Source of the DNA: Yoonia vestfoldensis DSM 16212
GTDB lineage: Bacteria > Pseudomonadota > Alphaproteobacteria > Rhodobacterales > Rhodobacteraceae
Direction: 5' to 3'
Assembly: GCF_000382265.1 (NCBI RefSeq)
Contig: NZ_KB907981.1
Span: 111,306 to 175,305, forward strand
DNA length: 64,000 bases
Of the stretch, positions 17,461-26,308 are shown in pieces. The notes below the pieces were generated by a model. That model was given only the letters and a program-made list of their open reading frames with translations, was not told the origin of the DNA and made no database searches. A program made the position numbers and the translations under genes. Numbering within the stretch: position 1 is the stretch's first letter; each line of letters opens with the position of its first letter.

Positions 17461-17635
17461 CTTCTGTCCTTTCGGTTTCCGGCGGCCTTGTGCCGCTGAC
17501 CCAGATTGAACGGGATGACCCGGCGTTTCCGTCGCGGGCCGGTCAATTATTCCGGTCAAGCCGTGAAACGGTCCGGCCAACCCTTTCCTTTTGACCTGCG
17601 AAAGGCCATGTAAATCACAAGCACAGGAGGGTCTG

Positions 17636-18025
17636 ATGACCGACACATCCCCGCACGCCGCCGAACGCCCCACCAAACCCGCCATCATGAACGGCTTGCG
17701 CAGCCGCTGCCCGCGTTGCGGCGAAGGCAAGCTGTTCGACCGCTATCTGCATGTCGCCGACACCTGCCCCAACTGCGGCGAGGAATTGTTCCACCACCGC
17801 GCCGATGACGGCCCTGCCTATCTCGTGATCCTGCTGGTCGCGCATATCATCGGCTTTGCGATCCATCTGATGTGGGTCGTCTGGCGACCCGAACCGCTGG
17901 TGATGGCGACGGTCCTGTCCGTCGGCGCCGTCGGGCTTTCGCTGGCCTTGCTGCCGCCGATGAAGGGGCTGATCGTCGGCATCCAGTGGTCGCGCCGGAT
18001 GCACGGGTTCGGTCATAACGCATGA
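17636..18025 (+). CDS. DUF983 zinc-ribbon membrane protein
   Basis: Predicted protein of 129 residues from the ATG at 17636, preceded by AGGAGG. The N-terminal CPRCGEGKLF and CPNCGEE pairs form a zinc ribbon; two hydrophobic helices follow (about 62-83 and 90-112). This is the DUF983 layout, found in most alphaproteobacteria near respiratory or Nudix genes, with unknown function. Its stop overlaps the Nudix gene start (ATGA at 18022-18025). Confidence 0.85.
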   Translation: MTDTSPHAAERPTKPAIMNGLRSRCPRCGEGKLFDRYLHVADTCPNCGEELFHHRADDGPAYLVILLVAHIIGFAIHLMWVVWRPEPLVMATVLSVGAVGLSLALLPPMKGLIVGIQWSRRMHGFGHNA

Positions 18026-18693
18026 CGCCGGTGCGGGACGCGGCCACGATCATCATGCTGCGCGACGCAGACACCCGCCCCGCCGTCCTGATGGGGCAGC
18101 GCGGCGCGTCTGTCGCCTTCATGCCGGGCAAATTCGTCTTTCCAGGCGGTGCGGTCGACCCCAATGACGGCTGCATCCCCGTGCCGGACCTGTCACCGCT
18201 TGATCACGCAAGGTTGCAGGCCGACAGCAGTCGTGCCCCCGATTGCCTTGCCGCTGCCGCGATCCGCGAATTATGGGAAGAAACCGGGCAGGTGCTGGGC
18301 ACCGCCGCCCCTTGGCCCGACCCGCCGCAAGGCTGGCGCGGTTTCGCCGCCACAGGCCACAGGCCCAATGGTGCGGCGTTGCAGTTTTTCTTTCGCGCCG
18401 TCACGCCCGTCGGCCCGCCACGCCGTTTCGATGCGCGGTTCTTTCTGGCGGATGCCGCCGATCTGGTGACCGACCCCGATGACTTTACCGGGGCCGAGGA
18501 TGAACTGGCCAACCTGCAATGGGTCGCCCTCGACCGCGCGCGCGGCTTTGATCTGCCTTTCATCACGCAGGTCGTGCTGGCGGAACTGGCAGGCTATATC
18601 GCGCGTGGCGGCGATCTGCCCGATGTGCCGTTCTTTCGCAATGACGACGAGGCGCATCTGGTCAGCCGTCTTGGCGGGCGTTCCCCGCTTTAG
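18022..18693 (+). CDS. Nudix hydrolase (NUDT7/19-like)
   Basis: Predicted protein of 223 residues. The Nudix box is split: FVFPGGAVDPND is followed by an insertion of about 45 residues before IRELWEETGQVLG, the arrangement seen in coenzyme-A-type or NUDT19-like Nudix proteins. It would hydrolyse a nucleoside diphosphate-linked substrate with magnesium; acyl-CoA or CoA is a family-based guess. It is translationally coupled to the DUF983 gene and ends tail-to-tail with the desaturase, the stops overlapping. Confidence 0.85.
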   Translation: MTPVRDAATIIMLRDADTRPAVLMGQRGASVAFMPGKFVFPGGAVDPNDGCIPVPDLSPLDHARLQADSSRAPDCLAAAAIRELWEETGQVLGTAAPWPDPPQGWRGFAATGHRPNGAALQFFFRAVTPVGPPRRFDARFFLADAADLVTDPDDFTGAEDELANLQWVALDRARGFDLPFITQVVLAELAGYIARGGDLPDVPFFRNDDEAHLVSRLGGRSPL

Positions 18694-19568
18694 CGCGGCC
18701 AGAGAGGGTGCGGCACCGGATCCTTGGCACGCCACAGGTATTGCCGGAAAATCTGTCCGTAGGACCGGAACAGATAACCGCCGTTGCGCCGCAGGTAATG
18801 GTCCTTGCGTGCGCGGTAGACGGCGGGCAGCGCGTACCACGGCACCGTCGGGTGGATGTGATGCACGACATGCAGGTTGTTGTTCAGAAACAGAAACGCC
18901 AGCGGCCCCCGATCCTCGATGATGACGCTGCGGCCACTGGCGCGGACATGCGCCTGATGTTCCAGAAACGTGCGCAGTTTCAGCAAGGACAGCCCCAGAT
19001 AGGCCGCCAACAGATACGCCCAGACCGGCATCGGCGATACCGCGACCAGCATCAGCACAGCCGCCATGCCCGGCAGGTGCAGGGCCCAAGCGCGCCCGAT
19101 CTCCGCCGTGCCGTTCCGCCATTCGCAGATCAGGAAACTGGCCGTGCCTACCAAAGGCCCCAGCAAAAGCCGCCCCGCCAGCGTGTTGTTCAACCGCAGC
19201 ACAGCTTGCACAGGGCGCGGCAAGCGGTCCCAGACGGCGGGGTCCATGTAGTTGCTTTCAGGGTCGTCATAAGGGTCGGTGATGACCTCGTCATGATGAT
19301 GCGCAAGGTGGGTGGCGGCAAAACGGGTATAGGGAATGACCAGCGTCAGCGGCGGGCAGACCAGCAGGTCGTTCATCCATTGCCGCTGGAACGGATGGCC
19401 ATGAATCGCCTCGTGCTGAAGCGAGGAATGCAGCGCGATGGCGAGCCCCGCGACGATCACCCCGACTGGCAAAGGCAGCACCCACAGCGCCCCAACCCAG
19501 ACGGCATAACAGCCAAGGATCAGCACAAGCGTGGGCCATTCGATACGGAAAAATCTATTGGATTTCAT
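18690..19568 (-). CDS. fatty acid desaturase
   Basis: Predicted protein of 292 residues, an integral membrane di-iron desaturase or hydroxylase. Histidine boxes: HSSLQHEAIHGHP (HxxxH/HxxHH type, about residue 47), HLAHHHDE (about 90) and HVVHHIHP (about 234). Four or more membrane helices are visible. It introduces double bonds or hydroxyls in acyl or sterol-like chains; the precise substrate is unknown. It is divergent from an XRE regulator, which may control it. Confidence 0.85.
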   Translation of the reverse strand: MKSNRFFRIEWPTLVLILGCYAVWVGALWVLPLPVGVIVAGLAIALHSSLQHEAIHGHPFQRQWMNDLLVCPPLTLVIPYTRFAATHLAHHHDEVITDPYDDPESNYMDPAVWDRLPRPVQAVLRLNNTLAGRLLLGPLVGTASFLICEWRNGTAEIGRAWALHLPGMAAVLMLVAVSPMPVWAYLLAAYLGLSLLKLRTFLEHQAHVRASGRSVIIEDRGPLAFLFLNNNLHVVHHIHPTVPWYALPAVYRARKDHYLRRNGGYLFRSYGQIFRQYLWRAKDPVPHPLWPR

Positions 19569-19633
19569 GCAGGTAGATTATGCCGACACGGTCTGTCCGT
19601 GAATGTCGTGCCTGGTTCACAAAAGTCTGTATA

Positions 19634-19649
19634 TGTGATAATGATCACC
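19634..19649. promoter_or_regulatory. CRP-like palindrome next to the XRE regulator start
   Basis: TGTGATAATGATCACC fits the CRP/FNR-family pattern TGTGA-N6-TCACA with one mismatch, and contains the perfect dyad GTGAT-AATG-ATCAC. It ends one base before the regulator's ATG and also overlaps a possible extended -10 (TGTGATAAT), so a protein bound here would block expression. It could equally be an autoregulatory operator. Confidence 0.5.
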
Positions 19650-19650
19650 A

Positions 19651-20550
19651 ATGATGTTAAAAACCGACAAACGCGACCGTGCCCGGCTGTTCCGTGACAG
19701 GCTGGTCGCCGCAATGGACCGGACCGGCACGACGCAGGCGGCACTGGCGCGGCGCGTCGGCGTGGATCGGTCGACCCTGTCGCAACTGCTCAAGGATCAG
19801 GGCGCGCGCCTGCCCAATGCGCAGCTTGTCGCGGAATGTTCGGCCGCCCTTGGCGTCAGCGCCGACTGGCTCTTGGGGCTGTCGGATTTCCCCGAACAGG
19901 CCGCCGATCTGGTCGCCACCGCGATTTCCATGCCCGAAGCGTCGCGCGCCATGGTCGATGACCAGATCTTCGCCTGGCATCAGGAGGCCGCAGGCTACAA
20001 GATCCGCCATGTGCCGTCGGGGCTGCCCGATATGCTCAAAACCACGGACATGCTGCGATGGGAATACGCGCCCTCGGTGGGCAAGACGATCGAACAGGCG
20101 ATCGGGGCCAGTTCTGACAGGCTGAACTGGATGCAGCGGTCCAAATCGGACTACGAAATCGCCATGCCGCTGTCAGAGCTGGACAGTTTCGCGCGTGGTC
20201 AGGGCTATTACAGCGGCCTGCCTCTCTCGGTCCGGCAGGTGCAATTGCGCCGTTTCCGCGACTTGCACGATCAGCTCTATCCTGCCCTGCGGCTGCATCT
20301 GTTCGACAAGCGCGAGGTTTATTCAGCGCCGGTCACCGTCTTCGGCCCGCTGCTGGCCGTCATCTATGTCGGGCGCAACTACATCGCCTTTCGCGACACC
20401 GAACGGGTCACCGCAATCACGCGGCATTTCGACATGCTGGTGCGCGGCGGCAAGGTAGGCCAGCGCGACATGGCCGCACATTTCGACCGCTTGATCAGCC
20501 TCGCCGCTACGGCCGAACCAGCATCAGACGGTCAAGATCATAGCCATTGA
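19651..20550 (+). CDS. XRE-family HTH transcriptional regulator
   Basis: Predicted protein of 299 residues (a second ATG lies at 19654). An N-terminal helix-turn-helix (about residues 15-72) contains QAALARRVGVDRSTLSQLLKD. The large C-terminal domain (about 90-290) has no recognised ligand-binding motif but matches a family common in Rhodobacteraceae beside desaturase genes. It is divergent from the desaturase with 82 bases between them. The 3' end overlaps the convergent lipocalin gene by 44 bases. Confidence 0.8.
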   Translation: MMLKTDKRDRARLFRDRLVAAMDRTGTTQAALARRVGVDRSTLSQLLKDQGARLPNAQLVAECSAALGVSADWLLGLSDFPEQAADLVATAISMPEASRAMVDDQIFAWHQEAAGYKIRHVPSGLPDMLKTTDMLRWEYAPSVGKTIEQAIGASSDRLNWMQRSKSDYEIAMPLSELDSFARGQGYYSGLPLSVRQVQLRRFRDLHDQLYPALRLHLFDKREVYSAPVTVFGPLLAVIYVGRNYIAFRDTERVTAITRHFDMLVRGGKVGQRDMAAHFDRLISLAATAEPASDGQDHSH

Positions 20551-21055
20551 ACGCCAGCATCCCGCGCGCGGCGGCCAGCCTGTCGGCAGGGATCACCGGA
20601 TCGCGGTTCAAGATCCAGCCTGACCGACCGTCAGGTGCCCCCAGCACGACCGTGCGATAGGTCTCGTCCGCCCAGAGCACCCAAAGATCGGCGTCACCAA
20701 AAGGCACCGACGGAAACGCGACCTGCAACCGTCCAGGGCCGACGATGCTGGCACTGCCTTCGATGACGGACCGCACGGACCCGTCGGGATTGCGACAGGT
20801 GTTGCGCACCGAAATCCGCCCGTCCGGCAAGGCACCATATTCGGCCGTAACGCCGACGCATCCCGCCTCGAAAGGCACCGGATAGCGCGCGACCTCGTAC
20901 CATGTGCCCAGAAACCGGGCAGGCTCGAACACGGCCTTGGATGACATCGGCACGGCGGTATCGCGGTAAACCTCGAACAGCCCGCCGCGCGGCTCTCCGG
21001 GTTGCACGGAACAGCCCGCCAGCAGGAAAGCCATCATCACGAAGTTGCGCATCAT
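20507..21055 (-). CDS. lipocalin-family lipoprotein (Blc-like)
   Basis: Predicted protein of 182 residues from the ATG at 21055. A lipoprotein signal ends LLAGC, so the protein is probably anchored in the outer membrane. The lipocalin signature GTWYEVARYPVPFEAGC (about residues 50-66) and the later pattern of beta strands match bacterial lipocalin Blc, which binds lipids or fatty acids and is linked to envelope stress. Its 3' end overlaps that of the XRE regulator. Confidence 0.88.
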   Translation of the reverse strand: MMRNFVMMAFLLAGCSVQPGEPRGGLFEVYRDTAVPMSSKAVFEPARFLGTWYEVARYPVPFEAGCVGVTAEYGALPDGRISVRNTCRNPDGSVRSVIEGSASIVGPGRLQVAFPSVPFGDADLWVLWADETYRTVVLGAPDGRSGWILNRDPVIPADRLAAARGMLAFNGYDLDRLMLVRP

Positions 21056-21060
21056 GGCCC

Positions 21061-21090
21061 CCGACTTCTTTTTTCCAAAAATACTCCCGC
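21061..21090 (-). repeat. intergenic repeat family A, variant copy 4
   Basis: On the minus strand it reads CGGGAGTATTTTTGGAAAAA followed by AGAAGTCGG. It shares the GAGTATTT(T/C)TGGAAA(A/T)(A)AAGAAGTCG pattern with the copy at 30081-30107 and the general layout of the GGGGATATTT copies. It lies upstream of the lipocalin gene and downstream of the aldo-keto reductase. Confidence 0.6.
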
Positions 21091-21134
21091 GCGGCGCGCT
21101 CCGGTCCCGCTCGGGGGACCGGACCAAACTCCCG

Positions 21135-22175
21135 TCAATAGGGCATGGGGTTCGCTTTGTGCGCCGCCTCGATCGCGGCCAGCAGATCATCCGTCAGCAC
21201 AATATCGCGCCCTGCAAGGATATGCGACAGCTGCTCTTTCGTCGTCGCACCGAAAATCGCCGAGACAGGGAAAGGCCGCGTCGCCTGCCAGGCCATCGCC
21301 ATATGCACCGGATCGACGCCATGATCGCGGGCCAGATCCAGATAGACCTGTGTCACCGGCAAGGTGCGCGGCGTCATCCGTCCACCCAGATTGCCGTTGA
21401 TCGACAACCGGCTGCCTGCGGGCACGTCATGCTGATACTTGCCCGTCAGCAGACCGCAGGCCAGCGGCGAATAGGACAAGAGCGTCACATCCTCGTTCAC
21501 GGCCATTTCGGCCATGTCAGTGTCATAAAGCCGGCACAGCAGCGAATATTCGTTCTGCACAGACACCATGCGCGGCAGACCGGCGGCTGTCGCCTGATCG
21601 ACCCACTTGGTCATGCCCCAGGCGCTTTCGTTGCTCATGCCGATGGCGCGGATCTTGCCGGCCTTCACGCAGTCATCAAGCGCCTCCAGCACGTCCAGCA
21701 TATGATCCATCGTCCGCTGGCGGTCCTGTCCGGACGGATCATAGCTCCAGTTCTGGCGGAACGCGTAGGACCCGCGCTCTGGCCAGTGCATCTGGTAAAG
21801 GTCGATCACATCGGTCTGCAACCGGCGCAGCGACGCATCCACCGTCTGCCGGATGATCGCCCCGTCATAGCCGCGCCCGTCGCGCACCCAGCCCGGATTG
21901 TTGCCCGACACCTTGGTCGCGATCACGACCTCGGACCGGCGGCCCGATTTCGCGATCCATTCGCCGACGATGGTTTCGGACAGACCCACGGTTTCGGCGC
22001 GGATCGGGTTGACCGGATACATTTCGGCGGTGTCGAGGAAATTGATCCCCGCATCCAGCGCCATGTCGATCTGGGCGTAAGCGTCGTCACGGTCGGTCTG
22101 GTTGCCATAGGTCATGGTGCCAAGGCACCAGTCGGTGACCGTGATATCGCTCCGGCCAAGTGTTATTTTCTGCAT
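21135..22175 (-). CDS. aldo/keto reductase (Tas-like)
   Basis: Predicted protein of 346 residues with the (beta/alpha)8 aldo-keto reductase fold. Catalytic residues lie in FLDTAEMYPVNP (Asp and Tyr), VIATKVSG (Lys) and LYQMHWPERGSYAF (His). The long MYPV insertion region resembles Tas/YhdN-type NADPH-dependent reductases. The substrate is unknown. It is followed on the same strand by the lipocalin gene after an 80-base gap containing a repeat. Confidence 0.88.
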   Translation of the reverse strand: MQKITLGRSDITVTDWCLGTMTYGNQTDRDDAYAQIDMALDAGINFLDTAEMYPVNPIRAETVGLSETIVGEWIAKSGRRSEVVIATKVSGNNPGWVRDGRGYDGAIIRQTVDASLRRLQTDVIDLYQMHWPERGSYAFRQNWSYDPSGQDRQRTMDHMLDVLEALDDCVKAGKIRAIGMSNESAWGMTKWVDQATAAGLPRMVSVQNEYSLLCRLYDTDMAEMAVNEDVTLLSYSPLACGLLTGKYQHDVPAGSRLSINGNLGGRMTPRTLPVTQVYLDLARDHGVDPVHMAMAWQATRPFPVSAIFGATTKEQLSHILAGRDIVLTDDLLAAIEAAHKANPMPY

Positions 22176-22188
22176 GTCTTTTCCGTTC

Positions 22189-22653
22189 TCAGAACCGGTA
22201 GACCAGCCCCAGCCGGGTGGTCGTCGTATTCTCGGTCTCGCCCTCGGTGATGAAAGACCGGATCAATTCGCCGCGAAACGCCAAATTGCCTTGCAAGTCG
22301 AATTCACCCCCAAGACCAAGGCTCAGCCCTGTATCGGTCGTGTTTTCATAAACGAACTGGTCAAACCCCGCCGCCCCGAAGGCCGTCAGCGTGCCGAGCC
22401 GGTAGCGTGCCACGCCGCGCAGGCGGCGCGTATCGAAATCGCTGCTTGCCCCCAGTGCAAACCCGAATTCGGCCTCGACGCCCACGGCAAGCAATTGCCC
22501 GCTGGTGACGACGCCCCCCAGCACGGTGACAAGCCGGTCGGAATCGCCTGCATGCGGCAGCGCGTAATCGCCGCCCAGCGCGCCATAGGCTTCCAGCGCA
22601 TGCAGTGGGGTGGACAGGGTCAGAGCAGTGATCACGGCAACAAGTGTTTTCAT
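22189..22653 (-). CDS. small outer-membrane beta-barrel protein
   Basis: Predicted protein of 154 residues from the ATG at 22653. A signal peptide (residues 1-19, ending LHALEA) precedes alternating hydrophobic/polar strands and a C-terminal Phe (LVYRF), the sorting signal typical of outer-membrane barrels of about eight strands. It resembles porin-family or OmpW/YfaZ-like small barrels, but no specific family is recognised. It lies 13 bases upstream of the aldo-keto reductase on the same strand, so the two may be cotranscribed. Confidence 0.7.
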   Translation of the reverse strand: MKTLVAVITALTLSTPLHALEAYGALGGDYALPHAGDSDRLVTVLGGVVTSGQLLAVGVEAEFGFALGASSDFDTRRLRGVARYRLGTLTAFGAAGFDQFVYENTTDTGLSLGLGGEFDLQGNLAFRGELIRSFITEGETENTTTTRLGLVYRF

Positions 22654-22789
22654 CGGTGGCGACCTTTTGTTGAAATCGGGCTGTTGGCGATGTGTAAGCC
22701 GCAATATGCTGCGGTGCAACAGATGTCAGGCATCTGGCATCTGGCCCCCGACATCGCTAGACAGAGGCGAAACTTTGCAAGGACGTCGC

Positions 22790-24502
22790 ATGGCCCGCCA
22801 TCTGATCACTTCCGCCATTCCCTATATCAACGGGATCAAGCATCTGGGCAACCTTGTGGGCAGCCAGTTGCCCGCCGATCTTTACGCCCGCTATCTGCGT
22901 CAGCGCGGCCACGAGGTGCTGTTTCTGTGCGCCACGGACGAACACGGCACGCCTGCGGAACTCGCCGCCGCCAAGGCGGGCAAGCCGGTCGCGGAATACT
23001 GCGCCGAAATGCACGACGTGCAGGCACGCATCGCGGACGGGTTCGGGTTGTCGTTCGACCATTTCGGTCGGTCCTCCAGCCCGCAGAACCACAGGCTGAC
23101 GCAGGCCATGGCGGGCCGTCTGGCCGAGATGGGCCTGATCCGCGAAGTGACCGAGGATCAGGTCTATTCCGACACCGACGGCCGGTTCCTGCCCGACCGC
23201 TATATCGAAGGCACCTGCCCCAATTGCGGTTTTGAGTCCGCGCGCGGCGATCAATGCGACAATTGCACCAAGCAGCTGGACCCCACCGACCTGATCAATC
23301 CCCGCTCGACGGTTTCCGGCGCCACCGATCTGGAGGTGCGCACGACCAAGCACCTTTATCTGCGGCAATCAGAACTGAAAGACGCCTTGGCCGACTGGAT
23401 CGACAGCAAGAAAGACTGGCCGATCCTGACGACATCGATTGCCAAGAAGTGGCTCAACGACGGCGACGGGTTGCAGGATCGCGGCATCACGCGCGATCTG
23501 GACTGGGGCATTCCCGTGCGCAAGGGCGATCAGGATTGGCCCGGCATGGACGGCAAGGTGTTCTACGTCTGGTTCGATGCCCCCATCGAATATATCGCCT
23601 GCGCGCAGGAATGGCAGGATGCGGGCAAAGGCAGCGGCTGGGAACGCTGGTGGCGCACCGACAAAGGCGCGGATGATGTCCGCTATACCCAGTTCATGGG
23701 CAAGGATAACGTACCGTTCCACACCCTGTCCTTCCCCGCGACCATCATGGGCACGCAGGAACCGTGGAAGCTGGTAGACTACATTAAATCCTTCAACTAC
23801 CTGAATTACGACGGCGGCCAGTTCAGCACTTCACGCGGGCGCGGCGTGTTCATGGATCAGGCGCTGGAAATCCTGCCGTCCGATTACTGGCGCTGGTGGC
23901 TGTTGTCCCACGCCCCCGAAACATCGGACGCGGAATTCACATGGGACGCGTTCCAGCAGGATGTGAACAAGGACTTGGCCGATGTGCTGGGCAATTTCGT
24001 CAGCCGGATCACCAAATTCTGCCGATCCAAGTTCGGCGAGACCATCCCCGAAGGCGGCACACAAGGTGCGGCCGAAGAGGCGCTGATCGCCGCCCTCACC
24101 CAACGCCTGACCGCCTATCAGGCCCATATGGACGCCATCGAGGTGCGCAAGGCTGCGGCAGAACTGCGCGCGATCTGGGTCTTGGGCAATGAATATCTGC
24201 AGGCCAACGCGCCGTGGACCACGATCAAGACCGATCCCGAAACTGCCGCCATGCAGGTCCGCCTTGGGCTGAACCTGATCCGCCTCTATGCCGTGCTGTC
24301 CGCACCCTTTATCCCTGATGCCAGCAAGGTCCTGCTGGACGCGATGCAGACAGATGATACCGCTTGGCCCGAGGATATGGCGGCGGCCTTGTCCGCCCTA
24401 CCCGCAGGTCATGCGTTCACCGTGCCGGACAACCTGTTCCGCAAGATCACGGACGACGAACGCGCCGACTGGGCCGAACGGTTCGCGGGTGTGCGGACAT
24501 AA
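22790..24502 (+). CDS. metG: methionyl-tRNA synthetase
   Basis: Predicted protein of 570 residues from the ATG at 22790 (longer in-frame starts lie in the non-coding leader). Class I motifs: the HIGH-equivalent is [11 protein letters not shown] near residue 13, and the KMSKS-equivalent is FSTSRGRG near residue 345. A zinc site is seen in [17 protein letters not shown]. It attaches methionine to tRNA-Met in the cytoplasm. The C-terminal dimerisation domain found in longer MetG proteins is absent, as expected for this subtype. Confidence 0.95.
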   Translation: MARHLITSAIPYINGIKHLGNLVGSQLPADLYARYLRQRGHEVLFLCATDEHGTPAELAAAKAGKPVAEYCAEMHDVQARIADGFGLSFDHFGRSSSPQNHRLTQAMAGRLAEMGLIREVTEDQVYSDTDGRFLPDRYIEGTCPNCGFESARGDQCDNCTKQLDPTDLINPRSTVSGATDLEVRTTKHLYLRQSELKDALADWIDSKKDWPILTTSIAKKWLNDGDGLQDRGITRDLDWGIPVRKGDQDWPGMDGKVFYVWFDAPIEYIACAQEWQDAGKGSGWERWWRTDKGADDVRYTQFMGKDNVPFHTLSFPATIMGTQEPWKLVDYIKSFNYLNYDGGQFSTSRGRGVFMDQALEILPSDYWRWWLLSHAPETSDAEFTWDAFQQDVNKDLADVLGNFVSRITKFCRSKFGETIPEGGTQGAAEEALIAALTQRLTAYQAHMDAIEVRKAAAELRAIWVLGNEYLQANAPWTTIKTDPETAAMQVRLGLNLIRLYAVLSAPFIPDASKVLLDAMQTDDTAWPEDMAAALSALPAGHAFTVPDNLFRKITDDERADWAERFAGVRT

Positions 24503-24512
24503 GGCATGACGC

Positions 24513-25118
24513 ATGGCCAAGACACCGCTTCTTGATGCGCCGCAGGTCGAGATCACCTCGCTCGCGGATTTGCGCGGGTGGTTGCAGGCCAACCACACCG
24601 GCCCATCGGGTGTCTGGCTTGTCCTGTTCAAGAAATCCGTTCCGGCCAGTCACGTGCCTCTGACGGATGTGGTCGATGCCTGCCTTTGTTTCGGGTGGGT
24701 GGACAGCCTTCCGCGTGCCAAAGACGACGCGCGCAGCATGCTTTATATCAGCCCCCGCAAGACCGGATCGCACTGGAGCCGTGTAAACAAGGACAAGGTC
24801 GCCCGGCTGATTGCGGCGGGGTTGATGACCGAGGCCGGTCAGGCCGTCATCGACCGCGCCAAGGCGGACGGAACCTGGACGGCTTTGGATGACGTCGAAA
24901 ACCTGATCATCCCGGATGATTTGCAAGCAGCCTTTGACGCGGCACCCGGCACCGAGCGGACCTGGCACGGGTTTCCGCGCCCGGTAAAGCGTGGTGCGCT
25001 GGAGATCCTGCTCAACGCCAAAAAGCCCGACACGCGGCGGGCCAAGATCGACCGGATCGTGGATGATTGTGCGGCAGGGGTAAGGCCGTTCCAGTGGACG
25101 GCGAAACCACGACGCTAA
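24513..25118 (+). CDS. YdeI/OmpD-associated family protein
   Basis: Predicted protein of 201 residues. It shows the family's conserved features: LRGWLQANHTGPSGVWLV, the DVVDACLCFGWVDS segment, and the PRKTGSHWSRVNKDKVARL motif with a C-terminal helical bacteriocin-protection-like part. It is cytoplasmic with no known biochemical role; E. coli YdeI has been linked to envelope or peptide stress. It begins ten bases after metG and is closed by a strong terminator. Confidence 0.82.
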   Translation: MAKTPLLDAPQVEITSLADLRGWLQANHTGPSGVWLVLFKKSVPASHVPLTDVVDACLCFGWVDSLPRAKDDARSMLYISPRKTGSHWSRVNKDKVARLIAAGLMTEAGQAVIDRAKADGTWTALDDVENLIIPDDLQAAFDAAPGTERTWHGFPRPVKRGALEILLNAKKPDTRRAKIDRIVDDCAAGVRPFQWTAKPRR

Positions 25119-25121
25119 GGC

Positions 25122-25155
25122 GGCCTTGGCGCGACACCGCGCCAAGGCCCGTTTT
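25122..25155 (+). terminator. intrinsic terminator after the YdeI-like gene
   Basis: A perfect 12-bp stem GGCCTTGGCGCG/CGCGCCAAGGCC with loop ACAC is followed by CGTTTT. It ends the metG/ydeI-like unit and may also serve the convergent TRAP binding-protein gene, whose stop is at 25158. Confidence 0.85.
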
Positions 25156-25157
25156 CA

Positions 25158-26285
25158 TTACACGTCAGCGAACAGATCGACGGCACCGCGCCGTGCGAAA
25201 TATTCGGCCTGGCTGATCGGGCCTGCCCCGTTGACCAGCGTGCGGTAAGCCTCGTAACTTTCCACGATGCGGCGACCCATATCGTCGTCGTTGGCTACGC
25301 CTGCGGTGACCTCGAAAGACACGCGCGACAATTCGTTCCACACATCATCCGGCAGACGTGTCGGCCGGACCCCGGATTCCGCGAGCAACTGGACCAGCGC
25401 GATCCCGTTGTTGCCATAGAAATCGGCCGTATGCGATGTCAGTTCGGCATCGCAAATGGTTGTGAACAAGGCGCGGTCCTGGTCGTCGAGGCTGTTCCAC
25501 AGATCGAGGTTCATGCCGAAGGACGCCATCGTCGCGGGTTCGTGGAAGCCCGGATAGATATAGGTCGACAGCAGTTTCTGGAACCCGAATTGCAGGTCGT
25601 TATAAGGACCGACCCATTCTGTCGCGTCGATCGAGCCTTCGAACAGCGCCGCGACGATCCCGTCGGCAGGCAGGCTTACCGCCGTGGCACCCAGCGCATC
25701 CAGCACCTGTGCACCCAGGCCGGGCAGACGCATGACCAGGCCTTCAAAATCGTCCGTGGTCAGGATTTCCTTGTTGAACCAACCGCCCATCTGCACACCG
25801 GTCCCGCCGCAGGGGAAGGCCTTGACGTTGTAACCTGCGTTCAGTTCGTCCCACAATTCCTGACCGCCGCCGAATTTGGTCCACGCAGTCTGTTCCGGCA
25901 TGGTCAGCCCAAGAGGCACGGTGGTGAAGAAGTTGAAACCGCGATGCTTGTTCTGGAAGTAATATTCGGCCGAATGGTAAAGATCGACCTCGCCAGCGCC
26001 GACAGCGTCATGCACGCCGAACGCCGGGACAAGTTCGCCGGGCCAGTACAGTTCGATGTTGTAGCGCCCGTCAGAGACGATATTGACCTGCTCAGCCAAG
26101 CGCTTGGCACTGTCGGCGAGACCACCCAGCCCTTCGGGCCAGGACGAGGCAAGCCGTAATGTCCGCGGCGCGCCCTGCGCGATGGCTGGGGTCGCCAGCG
26201 CTGCGGCACCCGTCAGGGCGGCGCCCCCGCCGAGCAAGGCGCGCCTGCGCGAGATCGCCTTGGAGTTCGATTGCTGGTTCAGCAT
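25158..26285 (-). CDS. TRAP transporter substrate-binding protein (DctP family), second copy
   Basis: Predicted protein of 375 residues from the ATG at 26285; an ATG at 26312 (nine residues longer) overlaps the upstream stop as ATGA and is also possible. A twin-arginine signal (SRRRALLGGGAALTG, cleaved near TPAIA) exports it to the periplasm. The mature part has the DctP/TakP pattern (RLASSWPEG, SAEYYFQNKHRGFNFFTTVP, FPCGGTGVQMGGWF, PGFHEPATM), typical of extracytoplasmic receptors for carboxylates or 2-oxoacids. No TRAP permease genes are nearby. It is coupled to the related gene just upstream. Confidence 0.85.
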   Translation of the reverse strand: MLNQQSNSKAISRRRALLGGGAALTGAAALATPAIAQGAPRTLRLASSWPEGLGGLADSAKRLAEQVNIVSDGRYNIELYWPGELVPAFGVHDAVGAGEVDLYHSAEYYFQNKHRGFNFFTTVPLGLTMPEQTAWTKFGGGQELWDELNAGYNVKAFPCGGTGVQMGGWFNKEILTTDDFEGLVMRLPGLGAQVLDALGATAVSLPADGIVAALFEGSIDATEWVGPYNDLQFGFQKLLSTYIYPGFHEPATMASFGMNLDLWNSLDDQDRALFTTICDAELTSHTADFYGNNGIALVQLLAESGVRPTRLPDDVWNELSRVSFEVTAGVANDDDMGRRIVESYEAYRTLVNGAGPISQAEYFARRGAVDLFADV

Positions 26286-26308
26286 GATATTGTCTTTCGC
26301 TACAGGTG

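Noticed and set aside
23280..23300. Missing KMSKS motif making metG a pseudogene
   Set aside because: The FSTSRGRG variant further on is the normal form in this MetG subtype, and the frame is intact over 570 residues.
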